Source: Acinetobacter calcoaceticus
GTDB lineage: Bacteria > Pseudomonadota > Gammaproteobacteria > Pseudomonadales > Moraxellaceae
Assembly (NCBI RefSeq): GCF_900520355.1
Contig: NZ_LS999521.1
Coordinates: 1,860,001-1,924,000 of the forward strand
Direction of reading: 5' to 3'
DNA: 64,000 bases
Part shown: one piece after another, positions 26,611 through 35,370 of the stretch
How the letters are laid out: each line of letters starts with the position of its first letter
Position numbering within the stretch: the stretch's first letter is position 1
Translations under genes and position numbers: made by a program
Notes under the pieces: generated by a model
What the model was told of the DNA's origin: nothing
Seen by the model: only the letters and a program-made list of their open reading frames with translations
Database searches by the model: none

Positions 26611-27498
26611 TTATACGCTCTTTATATCCACCGACGGCGGAACCCCAAAAAAGCGTTTATATTCTCTGGAAAATTGCGACAAACTTTCGTACCCGACCTG
26701 AATACTGGTGGTTGAAATATCACATTCTTCAGTCATCAATAAGCGCCGTGCTTCGGTCAGCCTCATTCTTTTTTGATATTGTAAGGGACTCATTGAGGTT
26801 ATATCACGAAAATGCTGATGAAAACTTGAAGCGCTCATACCCATTGTGCTTGAAAGCTCTTCAATGCTAAATGATTTTGCAAAATTTGTTTTCAACCATT
26901 CAATGGCTTTCACAATTCGATGGCCTGTAGTTCCTGCCGCTACAATTCGTTTAAGCCGATCACCTTGTGGGCTCATCAATAAACGATAAAAAATTTCTTT
27001 AATAATCAGAGGCGACAAGATTGGAATATCTTGTGGAGTGTCTAATAGTTTTAATAACCGTATAAAAGCATCATTCAGTTCCGAATTTACGACTCCAACA
27101 GCCATTCCTTTTTTTTCAGTATTTATGTCTTTAAAAGGGATATGGGCTTCAAGCATGATTTGGGCAAGTACATAGGGGTCTAGTCGTAGCACTATTGAAA
27201 GATAAGGTAGTTCAGCCGATGCTTCAAGAACTTGAGCAATCACTGGCAGGTCAATTGCCGTAAAAAGGAAATGATTAGAATCATAGGTATAGGTTTCTTC
27301 ACTAAGAATCACCTGTTTTTTCCCTTGAGCAATCATACATAGACTGGCATCCATCATGCTGCTACTTGGTTGGGTCAATGTTTCAGCACGATATAAAGTC
27401 AGTCCCATGATAGGTGTTTCAAATGTACCTTTTTCTCGGGTCCATTGATCAACAAGTTGAGCTAATTCTTGATTATGGTTTATAGACCTATTCGCCAT
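26611..27498 (-). CDS. AraC-family regulator with AraC_N domain
   Basis: A 295-residue regulator. The N-terminal part (LYRAETLTQPSSSMMDASLCMIAQGKKQVIL) is the AraC_N cupin typical of one AraC subgroup, and the C-terminal double helix-turn-helix (SIEELSSTMGMSASSFHQHFRDITSMSPLQYQKRMRL, then VGYESLSQFSREYKRFFGVPP) is complete. It is divergent from the alcohol dehydrogenase at 27788, which it probably activates. The 289-bp gap between them holds nothing else I can name. Confidence 0.93.
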   Translation of the reverse strand: MANRSINHNQELAQLVDQWTREKGTFETPIMGLTLYRAETLTQPSSSMMDASLCMIAQGKKQVILSEETYTYDSNHFLFTAIDLPVIAQVLEASAELPYLSIVLRLDPYVLAQIMLEAHIPFKDINTEKKGMAVGVVNSELNDAFIRLLKLLDTPQDIPILSPLIIKEIFYRLLMSPQGDRLKRIVAAGTTGHRIVKAIEWLKTNFAKSFSIEELSSTMGMSASSFHQHFRDITSMSPLQYQKRMRLTEARRLLMTEECDISTTSIQVGYESLSQFSREYKRFFGVPPSVDIKSV

Positions 27499-27787
27499 TC
27501 AGATTTCACCGATTACCCTCTGTGTTTTTATTGTAGGCATTTCACCTCAGAAAAATAGAGAGAATTGCAACAATTCGGAGGATTAGGCAAATCTGCAAGA
27601 GGAATAGAACAACATCTATCAAGTTTCATTTTTATACTGATGAACATGGCAAAAAAGTCGATTGATTAAAGTCTGCTGGGTCATTGTTTTCAAAAACGTA
27701 TTCATGGGTATTCAAAATCAATAGCCATCAATGAATATCCAGTGATGAAATCGCCTTTATTTAAACATTAAACATGAGAGAAAAAAT

Positions 27788-28840
27788 ATGACAATTGAAG
27801 TTTTAGGTTATGCTGCGCTGTCATCAGAAACTCCTTTAGTTCCGTTTAAGTTTGAACGTAGAACCCCACGTGAAGATGATGTTGTCATTCAAATTGAATA
27901 TTGTGGTGTCTGCCACTCCGATTTACATCAAGCTAAAAACGATTGGGGATTTAGTGCTTATCCGTTAGTTCCGGGCCATGAAATTGTAGGGCGTGTAACC
28001 TCGATTGGTTCCAAAGTCACTAAATATAAAATTGGTGACCTCGTAGGCATTGGCTGTATGGTAGATTCATGCCGTACTTGTTCTGCTTGCCATTCAGGGC
28101 TAGAGCAATATTGTGAAGAAGGTAACATCCAGACTTATGGCGGTGTCGATCGTCATGATCAACGACCAACCTATGGTGGATATTCTCAAACAATTACGTG
28201 TAGCGAAGATTTCGTCTTAAAAGTACCTGAAAATCTGGATGCTCAAGCTGTACCGCCATTACTTTGCGCGGGGATTACCACATGGTCGCCTCTACGTCAT
28301 TGGAATATTGGAAAGGGTAGTAAAGTTGCAGTCGTTGGTTTAGGTGGCTTGGGACATATGGCAATTAAACTTGCAAATGCTCTAGGTGCGGAAGTGACAT
28401 TATTCACTCGCTCAGCTAACAAAGAACAAGATGCAAAACAACTCGGAGCGCATCATGTTGTGTTATCAACAGATGAGGCTCAAATGAAATCAGTGTTAAA
28501 TCAGTTTGATTTAATTATTGATACTGTGCCTTATAACCATGACTTGAAGCCTTATATTCCAACTTTAGCTTTAAATGGAACCATTGTGTTGGTTGGATAT
28601 TTGGGTGAAATTAGCGCAAATTCAGTTCCTATGATTTTAGGAAGAAGATCAATTGCTGGCTCGGTGATTGGCGGGATTAAGGAAACACAAGAGTTACTTG
28701 ATTTCTGTGGTGAACATAACATCGTTTCTGAGATCGAAATGATTGATATGCAAAATATCAATGAAGCTTTTGAGCGTATGCTAAAAAGTGATGTGAAGTA
28801 TCGTTTTGTGATTGATATGAAAACTTTATCTGATCATTAA
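27788..28840 (+). CDS. zinc alcohol/aldehyde dehydrogenase (YahK/CAD type)
   Basis: A 350-residue NADP-type zinc dehydrogenase of the cinnamyl-alcohol/YahK group. Catalytic zinc ligands lie in CGVCHSD and GHEIVG. Four Cys residues (CRTCSACHSGLEQYC) form the structural zinc site. The Rossmann loop is GLGGLGHMAIKLA. The broad-substrate aldehyde reductase activity of the family suggests aldehyde detoxification. It is divergent from an AraC regulator; members of this AraC group often pair with such reductases. Confidence 0.93.
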   Translation: MTIEVLGYAALSSETPLVPFKFERRTPREDDVVIQIEYCGVCHSDLHQAKNDWGFSAYPLVPGHEIVGRVTSIGSKVTKYKIGDLVGIGCMVDSCRTCSACHSGLEQYCEEGNIQTYGGVDRHDQRPTYGGYSQTITCSEDFVLKVPENLDAQAVPPLLCAGITTWSPLRHWNIGKGSKVAVVGLGGLGHMAIKLANALGAEVTLFTRSANKEQDAKQLGAHHVVLSTDEAQMKSVLNQFDLIIDTVPYNHDLKPYIPTLALNGTIVLVGYLGEISANSVPMILGRRSIAGSVIGGIKETQELLDFCGEHNIVSEIEMIDMQNINEAFERMLKSDVKYRFVIDMKTLSDH

Positions 28841-28911
28841 TCTTATTTGATCTTTGCTGTGCATTCTGAACGTAGAGTGCACAGTACACCGAGTTAATAC
28901 GGATGTGGATG

Positions 28912-30255
28912 TTATAGTTTAGATGGGATGTATTTACGCATTGCAAGGATGAGTATCGTAAGCAAAATACTAAAACCAAAAACAGGTAAGCTTAGGCCTA
29001 ACACAATGCCAGCTAGCATTAACAATACTTTTTGCTGACCAGTTGCACGCGTCCAAACAAATAAGCTTTGACCAACAAAGTGACTTGTCATAAGTTTTAA
29101 GTTTGAGTTTTTAAATGCAGCTTTATATGCATAAATAATCATGAAACAAAGCGCAAGCGCATAAAGCGCAAGAACTAACTGATTCATCCAACCAAATAAA
29201 ATACCAATATGAGCATCAACTCCCCACCGAGTTAGCTTAGCAACGAATGAGTAGTCTTTAAAGGCAAGTTGATCGATAACTTTGTGTTGTTCCATATCAA
29301 TTGCGATGCTATCTGCTTGAGTTGGCCATTTACGCTGAATCTCGGCCACTTCCCAAGCTTGATTTCCGCTGGTGGGTGGTTTGATTTGTATTTGTGCCGC
29401 ATCAATACCATGTGCTCTGGCTATTGAAAGAGCGGTATCAAACTCACTTGAGACAATATTTAAATTAAGGTTTTCACTGTGTGGCATTTCGTGATGTTCA
29501 TGATGCATCACTGTTGGTAAATTATCTGTCTGAAGAGAAGTTGCTAATGTTGGGGTTTGCCAGTTGAGCCATTGACGAGCAACCCGAATATTATCTCCGG
29601 CCCACTCCGACCATGTAAGACCAGTAATGGCGATGATTAATAAGAGTGGAAATAAAAATAAACCAAGCGTGCTATGCCATCTTAATAATTTATTTTTTTG
29701 TGTTTGCCTGATTTTAAGATTTTGACGACGTTTCCACCAATTATACAGTCCAGTTAAAGTCAAAATGGCTAACCAACTTGCTGCCAGTTCACTATAAAAG
29801 CGACCCCATTTTCCGAGTAATAAGTTGCTATGTAACTGGTCGAGCGTAGTTCGAAACGGTAGAACCCCGCTTGTACCATAGACAGCAAGGTGGCCTTTGG
29901 TTTTAAGCGTAAAGGGATCAATAAAAACGGCTTCACTGGTAAAATCATGTAAAGGATCTGAAAAAATGATACGAGTTGTCTGGTCAGCACTTGGGGCGGG
30001 TCTAACTTCAATCACCTGTGCAGACTTGGGCATCACTTGCTTTGCGGCTTCAATTTGCTGACTGAGCTTATAGTGTGCTTGGTTCAATGGTTCAACATTT
30101 AGAACATCTTTATACATCGCTTGTTCAAGTTGTGGCGTAATCGCATAGAGTAAGCCGGTGATTGCAGCAACCAATATCAATGGTGCAATAAAAATACCAG
30201 CATAAATATGAATTAAACGAAAAAGACTACGCCAGAAGGATGAATGGGTCAGCAT
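28912..30255 (-). CDS. PepSY-associated membrane protein (putative ferric-chelate reductase)
   Basis: A 447-residue inner-membrane protein with PepSY_TM layout: an N-terminal helix (IHIYAGIFIAPLILVAAITGLLYAIT), two PepSY repeats in the periplasm, then three further helices (LLIIAITGLTW, LALYALALCFMIIYAY, VLLMLAGIVLGLSLPVF). A His-rich stretch HHEHHEMPH near residue 250 suggests metal contact. Homologs are linked to siderophore iron use. Its neighbour is a metal-chelate ABC importer on the other strand, consistent with iron release after uptake. Confidence 0.88.
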   Translation of the reverse strand: MLTHSSFWRSLFRLIHIYAGIFIAPLILVAAITGLLYAITPQLEQAMYKDVLNVEPLNQAHYKLSQQIEAAKQVMPKSAQVIEVRPAPSADQTTRIIFSDPLHDFTSEAVFIDPFTLKTKGHLAVYGTSGVLPFRTTLDQLHSNLLLGKWGRFYSELAASWLAILTLTGLYNWWKRRQNLKIRQTQKNKLLRWHSTLGLFLFPLLLIIAITGLTWSEWAGDNIRVARQWLNWQTPTLATSLQTDNLPTVMHHEHHEMPHSENLNLNIVSSEFDTALSIARAHGIDAAQIQIKPPTSGNQAWEVAEIQRKWPTQADSIAIDMEQHKVIDQLAFKDYSFVAKLTRWGVDAHIGILFGWMNQLVLALYALALCFMIIYAYKAAFKNSNLKLMTSHFVGQSLFVWTRATGQQKVLLMLAGIVLGLSLPVFGFSILLTILILAMRKYIPSKL

Positions 30256-30579
30256 TAGAAGATAATGTCTATCAGGTGTTGGGCTGGATTATAACGATTT
30301 ATCTCTTGTGATGTTGATTGAGCTGTAACCTCTATTAAATTATTTGAATAGCCCTTATGCAGACTTTTTAACCCAATAATTAAACAGTTTTTATTACTTG
30401 GTAAATTTGGCGTTTTTTTTGCTTACTATCTAATACCTTATCTAACATACTTAATTTGATTGTTGTATAAATGATGATTCAAACTATTTTGCTCTCTTAT
30501 AGTGTGTTTTTCACATGAAAAATGCACCAAATAGGCGCGTCTTTTTATTTTGCACTGTATTTGTGCGTTGGGTGCTGTA
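30256..30579. other. divergent promoter region, PepSY / ABC importer
   Basis: A 324-bp AT-rich gap between divergent genes. It must hold both promoters. I see no cobalamin riboswitch core and no perfect Fur box; one weak Fur-like dyad lies near 30261-30273. Confidence 0.4.
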
Positions 30580-31599
30580 ATGAAGTTATTGCTTTCAATA
30601 CTCACTTTACTCATTCTATGTGGATGTTCTTCATCTGAACAAAAGCGAAAAACACAAGAAAAGTTAGCAGCCCATTCGATATGTGTTTTTGATAGTACAA
30701 ATACAAAAGTCTGTGTAGATAAACCAGCACAAAGAATTGTGTCTTTGTTTGAGTCCGGTTTAGATGGCTTATATATGCTAGGGCAAGGCCATAAAGTGAT
30801 TGGTATACCAGCTGAAGTGTACATACAGCCTTTATTATTTAATGCCTATTCAAAAATCGATCAACGTATTGCCAATAGAGAGCTTGCTACACCTTCGCAA
30901 GGTGCAAATGCCACCAATATTGAAAGTCTCGTGCTGTTAAAACCAGATCTGGTGATTTTGGGGAGCGGACAAACCCAAACAATTGAACTGTTAAGGCAGT
31001 TTGGCATTGCTGTATATGTGATGGAGTCTGGCACTTACCAGCAAGTGAAAGAAGAGCTATCTGAAATCGCTGTGCTTAGTGGTGCTCAAAAGCGTGCTCA
31101 AGAAATTTTAAGTTTTTCTGATGAAATTGTGGCAGAGGTCACAGCTAAAACTGCACGTCAGCCAAATAAACAATCGATTTACTATGCATGGTCAGGTGGA
31201 CGAATTTTTTCTACCTCGGGACGTCAATCGATTACCAATGACTTTATTGAGCTGGCGGGTGCTTACAACATTGTTCAGGCCAATGCCAATCAACCCAATG
31301 TGAACCCCGAAACCTTAATTGAATGGAACCCAGACAATATTGTGCTTTGGAACACCAACCCAAAACTGATTTATGAACGAAAAGAATTACAAGGTTTAAG
31401 CGCCGTACAAAACCGAAAGGTCTTTAATTTGAGTCCCGCATTTATATATAACCCACACACCATCAAAATTATTATTACGGCGATTTATTTGAATCATAGT
31501 ATTTATCCTGAACAGTCCGATCTACCTGTAAGTGCTTTACAACAGCGTATTTTAACTCAGTTGTATGGTGAGCACCTTGCCAAAGCGTTGGTGCAATGA
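30580..31599 (+). CDS. ABC transporter substrate-binding lipoprotein (BtuF/FecB-like)
   Basis: A 339-residue lipoprotein with lipobox LCGC. The helical-backbone binding-protein fold is shown by QRIVSLFESGLDGLYMLGQGHKVIG, LVLLKPDLVILGSGQTQTIELL and TNDFIELAGAYNIV. I chose ATG 30580 (clear signal peptide) over a TTG at 30550. It delivers an iron-siderophore, heme or corrinoid to the permease downstream; the substrate cannot be told. Its stop overlaps the next start (ATGA), so translation is coupled. Confidence 0.93.
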   Translation: MKLLLSILTLLILCGCSSSEQKRKTQEKLAAHSICVFDSTNTKVCVDKPAQRIVSLFESGLDGLYMLGQGHKVIGIPAEVYIQPLLFNAYSKIDQRIANRELATPSQGANATNIESLVLLKPDLVILGSGQTQTIELLRQFGIAVYVMESGTYQQVKEELSEIAVLSGAQKRAQEILSFSDEIVAEVTAKTARQPNKQSIYYAWSGGRIFSTSGRQSITNDFIELAGAYNIVQANANQPNVNPETLIEWNPDNIVLWNTNPKLIYERKELQGLSAVQNRKVFNLSPAFIYNPHTIKIIITAIYLNHSIYPEQSDLPVSALQQRILTQLYGEHLAKALVQ

Positions 31600-32612
31600 A
31601 TATGCAAAAGCTGAAATATTATTGGTTTTACCCGTTACCCGTCGTGATGATTTTTATCTCGCTGCTCATTGGGCCAACGCAGACATTGAATGCATGGGAC
31701 TATTTGCTGTGGGGCGTGCAAGCGGTCTTCGGTACACCATATTTTGATGCTGAACAATTTAGACTGATGCAAAATATTCTTGTGAATGTCAGACTACCCA
31801 GAATTTTACTGACCTTTATGGTGGGGGCTGCATTGGCAACGGCGGGTAATGGCTTGCAGGCGTTATTTCGTAACCCATTGGTCGACTCTTATGTACTCGG
31901 TATTTCATCTGGCGCGGCGTTTGGTGCAGCCTTGGCACTTTCTTTAAGTTGGCTTTCACCCAATCTATCCGCCTTTATTTTTGGTGTTTGCGCTGTTGCC
32001 TTAACGTATTTATTTGCGCATCAAAAACATGAAAGCCAGACGTCTTTAGTGATGGTAATTTTATCGGGCATGATTGTTTCGGGGCTATTTTTGGCTGGTC
32101 TCACGGTGATTCAATATTTAAGTGATCCATTTAAATTGCAAGCCATTGTGCAATGGACCATGGGTAACTTACATCAAGCTTCTTGGCAAAAGGTTCAATA
32201 CGCCGTGCTACCAATCTGCATTGGCCTTGCCGGATTATTTACGATGCGCTGGCGCCTAAACTTAATGGCACTCGGTGCCGAAGAAGCGCAGGCGGTTGGT
32301 GTTAACCCACGCTGGGAACAGCTTCTTTTAATTGCTTTGGTGACTGTATGTACTTCAACTTCTGTGGCTGCAGCAGGCATTATTAGTCTATATGGACTCT
32401 TTATGCCGCATATTGTGAGAATGTTGGTTGGGCCAGATCACCGCTACAGTATTCCTGCCAATATGGTGTTGGGCGGTAGTTTTCTACTGATGATTGATAA
32501 CTTTTCTCGGGTTTTGTTGACGTTTGAAATACCAATTGGCATTTTTACCATGCTACTTGGCGCTCCATTTTTCTTATTATTAATGAAAACACAAAGGACT
32601 CATTGGGCATGA
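31596..32612 (+). CDS. FecCD-family ABC permease
   Basis: A 338-residue inner-membrane permease with about 9-10 helices. FecCD marks: VNVRLPRILLTFMVGAALATAGNGLQALFRNPLVDSYVLGISSGAAFG and the GVNPRWEQLLLIALVTV region with AAGIISLYGLFMPHIVRMLVGPDHR (EAA-like contact to the ATPase). It overlaps the genes on both sides by ATGA junctions. Transports a ferric siderophore, heme or cobalamin. Confidence 0.95.
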   Translation: MNMQKLKYYWFYPLPVVMIFISLLIGPTQTLNAWDYLLWGVQAVFGTPYFDAEQFRLMQNILVNVRLPRILLTFMVGAALATAGNGLQALFRNPLVDSYVLGISSGAAFGAALALSLSWLSPNLSAFIFGVCAVALTYLFAHQKHESQTSLVMVILSGMIVSGLFLAGLTVIQYLSDPFKLQAIVQWTMGNLHQASWQKVQYAVLPICIGLAGLFTMRWRLNLMALGAEEAQAVGVNPRWEQLLLIALVTVCTSTSVAAAGIISLYGLFMPHIVRMLVGPDHRYSIPANMVLGGSFLLMIDNFSRVLLTFEIPIGIFTMLLGAPFFLLLMKTQRTHWA

Positions 32613-33373
32613 TTCAAATTGATCAGTTAAATTATGCCTATGGGCACAAACAGGTTCTTAAAAATATTCATCTGGAGTTTCCTGAAAATCAGTTTTCAGT
32701 GATTTTAGGGCGTAATGGCTGTGGGAAATCGACACTTTTTAAATTGATGGCAGGCCTAGAACCCGTAAAAGATGGATTAATCCGTTATTCAGGAAAGCCA
32801 TTATCGGACTTTAAAGGTAAAGATCGGGCTGCATTACTTGGCTTTTTACCGCAATTTCACAAAACCGTATTTCCATTTTTGGTTAAAGATGTCGTGATTA
32901 CTGGGCGTGCTGCTTTTAGCCGATATCGTCCTTCAAAATCAGATTGGGAAAGAGTAGACCAAGCTCTATTTGATTTAGACATTGAGCATTTACACGATCG
33001 TCCTTATACCGAGCTATCGGGGGGCGAAAGACAATTGGTCATGATTGCGCGTATTTTAGTGCAAGCACCAAAAGTCATTTTACTGGATGAGCCAACTAAC
33101 CATCTTGATGTTTATTATCAGTCTTATTTAATGAAAAAATTGCGTCAGTTGTCGCGGCAAAATTTTACGGTCATTGCGATTATGCATGATCCCAACTTGG
33201 CATTTTTATTTGCAGACCAGCTGTTTTTCATGCGCGAACATGAGGTAGTTAAGCCTGAGTCAAAAACTCGAATCACCGATCCGAAGTTTTTAAAAAGTGT
33301 CTACGATGTTGAGTTCCATGAAGCCATGATTCAAGACAAAACCATTGTTATCCCTGATCATTCTTGGCTATAA
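32609..33373 (+). CDS. metal-chelate ABC transporter ATP-binding protein
   Basis: A 254-residue FepC/BtuD-type ATPase. Walker A GRNGCGKST lies at about residues 35-43, the signature LSGGERQ near 138 and Walker B VILLDEPTNHLD near 157, with the switch His in MHDPN. I chose ATG 32609, which makes the ATGA overlap with the permease, over TTG 32603. It powers the importer. Confidence 0.95.
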   Translation: MIQIDQLNYAYGHKQVLKNIHLEFPENQFSVILGRNGCGKSTLFKLMAGLEPVKDGLIRYSGKPLSDFKGKDRAALLGFLPQFHKTVFPFLVKDVVITGRAAFSRYRPSKSDWERVDQALFDLDIEHLHDRPYTELSGGERQLVMIARILVQAPKVILLDEPTNHLDVYYQSYLMKKLRQLSRQNFTVIAIMHDPNLAFLFADQLFFMREHEVVKPESKTRITDPKFLKSVYDVEFHEAMIQDKTIVIPDHSWL

Positions 33374-33375
33374 AT

Positions 33376-33864
33376 ATGACATTTCACTATCAGCTAGCGG
33401 ACAAATCAGACTATGCATCTGCGGTAGAGTTTGCACTTTATACTAGACAGCTTTTATTCCCAGAAATCTATCATGGGCAAGTTCCCAAAGATTTACAAAA
33501 TTTTGAGCAATATTATGCCAATAACCCATTAGGTTGCTTTATTACGGTAAAAGATAAAAACCGTATTATTGGCACCATTGCATATCGGGCGTATGACCAT
33601 CGTTTTGATTTAAATCTGCCACCAAATACGGTTGAGGTCGTCAAGTTATTTGTACTGCCTGAATACCGCCGTAGTGGCATAGCGACCAAGCTATGTGACA
33701 TGTTGTTTAGCCATGCAAAAAAGAATGGAATTGCTACTTTGTATTTGCACACTCATCCATTTTTGCCTGCGGCTGAAGCGTTTTGGACTCTACAAGGCTT
33801 TGAAGTCATTAATCGAGAATGGATCGAGACGTATGACACCATTCACATGAGTAAATCTTTATAG
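33376..33864 (+). CDS. GNAT-family N-acetyltransferase
   Basis: A 162-residue GNAT protein. The acetyl-CoA loop (VVKLFVLPEYRRSGIATKLCDML, with R-R-S-G-I-A) is clear, and the beta-strand end (LYLHTHPFLPAAEAFWTLQGFEV) is typical. ATG 33376 stands 2 bp after the ATPase stop, so it belongs to the importer operon. Its substrate is unknown; modification of the imported chelator or of a product is a guess. Confidence 0.88.
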   Translation: MTFHYQLADKSDYASAVEFALYTRQLLFPEIYHGQVPKDLQNFEQYYANNPLGCFITVKDKNRIIGTIAYRAYDHRFDLNLPPNTVEVVKLFVLPEYRRSGIATKLCDMLFSHAKKNGIATLYLHTHPFLPAAEAFWTLQGFEVINREWIETYDTIHMSKSL

Positions 33865-34229
33865 TGCTTTATCATGCACATGAAATCTTTTTTGAAAATG
33901 GGTAGGCAGATAGCCCATAATTTTACTGAACATTGCTGTAAAAGCTGCCGAGTGTTCATAGCCCAAACTAAATGCAATTTCAGTAATCGAGATATTCTCT
34001 TTTAATGCATTTAAAGCATAGATGATGCAGACCCGATTACGCCATGCTTGAAAGGTCATGCCAGTTTCTGATTTAAACCAGCGATGAAAAGTTCGTTCAC
34101 TTTTATTGTGATCATGCGCCCACCAGTGATTGCACTGTTGTGATTGGTGTTGAGCAAAAATATGTCGATGGTCTTCGCATTGATAGCACCGACTACATTG
34201 CAAAGGCATTTCACAAAGTTGCTGTGATG
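33859..34229 (-). pseudogene. AraC-family regulator, C-terminal remnant
   Basis: Only the DNA-binding end is present: SERTFHRWFKSETGMTFQAWRNR, then ISITEIAFSLGYEHSAAFTAMFSKIMGYLP. The frame continues upstream of ATG 34209 as SLTSQQLCE up to a TAA complementary to 34230-34232. The whole N-terminal sensing domain is missing, and the segment before the helix-turn-helix looks scrambled compared with relatives (for example QCNHWWAHDHNK). It overlaps the GNAT gene end by 6 bp. Probably a remnant left by a deletion at about 34230. Confidence 0.65.
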
Positions 34230-34232
34230 TAA

Positions 34233-34352
34233 GGCTTTACGAATGGTAAATTATTAGGTGAATTAATAAAAAATTTATACGCATTTTCACCACAGGTGGC
34301 AGCTGCAGCAGCCTTAAAAGATTTAAAAAATATTTTAAGGCATAACTACTAA
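34233..34352 (+). pseudogene. C-terminal remnant of an unrecognised gene
   Basis: A 39-codon open frame without a start codon ends at TAA 34350-34352 and reads GFTNGKLLGELIKNLYAFSP then AAAAALKDLKNILRHNY, which looks like a protein tail. It abuts the broken AraC gene, so a deletion probably fused two gene ends here. Confidence 0.35.
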
Positions 34353-34392
34353 TCTACTAGTAATATTCTATGTAATGGATATTTTATTCTAT

Positions 34393-35283
34393 CTAGCAGG
34401 TTTCCAAAAGAAAATCTCTAAACCAGCGTTGTATAGAATCATGGTGTGTGCGTTCATGCCATGCCATTAATTTATTATAACCACCAACTTCAATCGGTGG
34501 TTTTTTGGAAATAATACCTGAATCTTTCTCTAATAAATGATGTGGAGCAACAGCAATCCAATCACTATTTTTAAGAATTTCTGGTAACAATAAAAAGCTT
34601 GTAATAGACATTACAACATTTCTCTTTTTCCCGATTTTCTCCAATGCAACATCTGTAGCTCCAGTGAAACCACCTCCATCGTAAGAGACTAATACATGAT
34701 TGAGAGAGCAAAATGTATCTATATCAAGCTCTTGATTAGCTAATGGATGATTTTCTCGCATCATACAAACATAGTTTTCTTTATGGATTATCCGTGAACG
34801 AAGGTTCAAGGGAACTGTTGGTTCACCCACGATAATAAGGTCAAGTTCTCCATTCATCAGCATAGCTTCGACATTCCGACCATGAATAGACATCAGAGCT
34901 ATTTTGACTTTTGGTGCAATCTTATTTAAAGCTAATGTAAAAGGTACACCTACACAATGCATACCGTTATCAGTCGCAGCAATTCTGAAAGTTGTTTCTA
35001 GTTCCGCTGGATTAAAGATAGGCGGTTGTATTAATTGCTCAATTTCACTTAATATTTTCTTTAAAGGTTCAGCTAAAGCAAGAGCTCTATCTGTTGGAAC
35101 CATACCATATGATGCCCGAACAAATAATGGATCATCAAAACGATCTCTTAGACGATTAAGCATGCTACTAACAGCAGGTTGAGTTAAAGCTAATTTATCT
35201 GCTGCACGTGTAACATTCTTCTCATCTAGTAATGCATCTAAAGCTTTAAGTAAGTTTAAATCGAGATTATTGATATTAGCCAT
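34393..35283 (-). CDS. LysR-family regulator (NodD-like group)
   Basis: A 296-residue LysR regulator. Helix-turn-helix NVTRAADKLALTQPAVSSMLNRLRDRFDDPLFVRASYGM with the NodD/NahR-type extended region. The effector domain follows (VKIALMSIHGRNVEAMLMNGELDLIIVG). It is divergent from the aldo/keto reductase, with an 87-bp gap containing a 19-bp element that is repeated before 36571, so it may control both downstream units. Confidence 0.93.
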   Translation of the reverse strand: MANINNLDLNLLKALDALLDEKNVTRAADKLALTQPAVSSMLNRLRDRFDDPLFVRASYGMVPTDRALALAEPLKKILSEIEQLIQPPIFNPAELETTFRIAATDNGMHCVGVPFTLALNKIAPKVKIALMSIHGRNVEAMLMNGELDLIIVGEPTVPLNLRSRIIHKENYVCMMRENHPLANQELDIDTFCSLNHVLVSYDGGGFTGATDVALEKIGKKRNVVMSITSFLLLPEILKNSDWIAVAPHHLLEKDSGIISKKPPIEVGGYNKLMAWHERTHHDSIQRWFRDFLLETC

Positions 35284-35306
35284 ATTTATAGCATGTATAT
35301 ATTTTG

Positions 35307-35325
35307 ATAATTATATTTATAACAA
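35307..35325. promoter_or_regulatory. 19-bp element, copy 1 (repeat at 36450-36468)
   Basis: ATAATTATATTTATAACAA in the LysR/AKR gap, identical to a copy before the NTF2-like gene. It has partial dyad symmetry (TATAA / TTATA). LysR binding is inferred. Confidence 0.5.
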
Positions 35326-35370
35326 AGCCTTTTCTATTATGCAAAGCTCCAATTTTAAAGAGCCACCACA

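Noticed and set aside
26601..26870. 89-residue plus-strand ORF over the AraC gene
   Set aside because: Lies wholly antisense to the conserved AraC helix-turn-helix end.
30261..30273. Fur-like dyad GATAATGTCTATC before the PepSY gene
   Set aside because: Only one half-site pair matches and it lies within a few bases of the start codon; too weak to call.
30438..30824. 128-residue minus-strand ORF over the importer start
   Set aside because: It overlaps the clear lipoprotein signal-peptide gene and shows no family pattern; antisense shadow.
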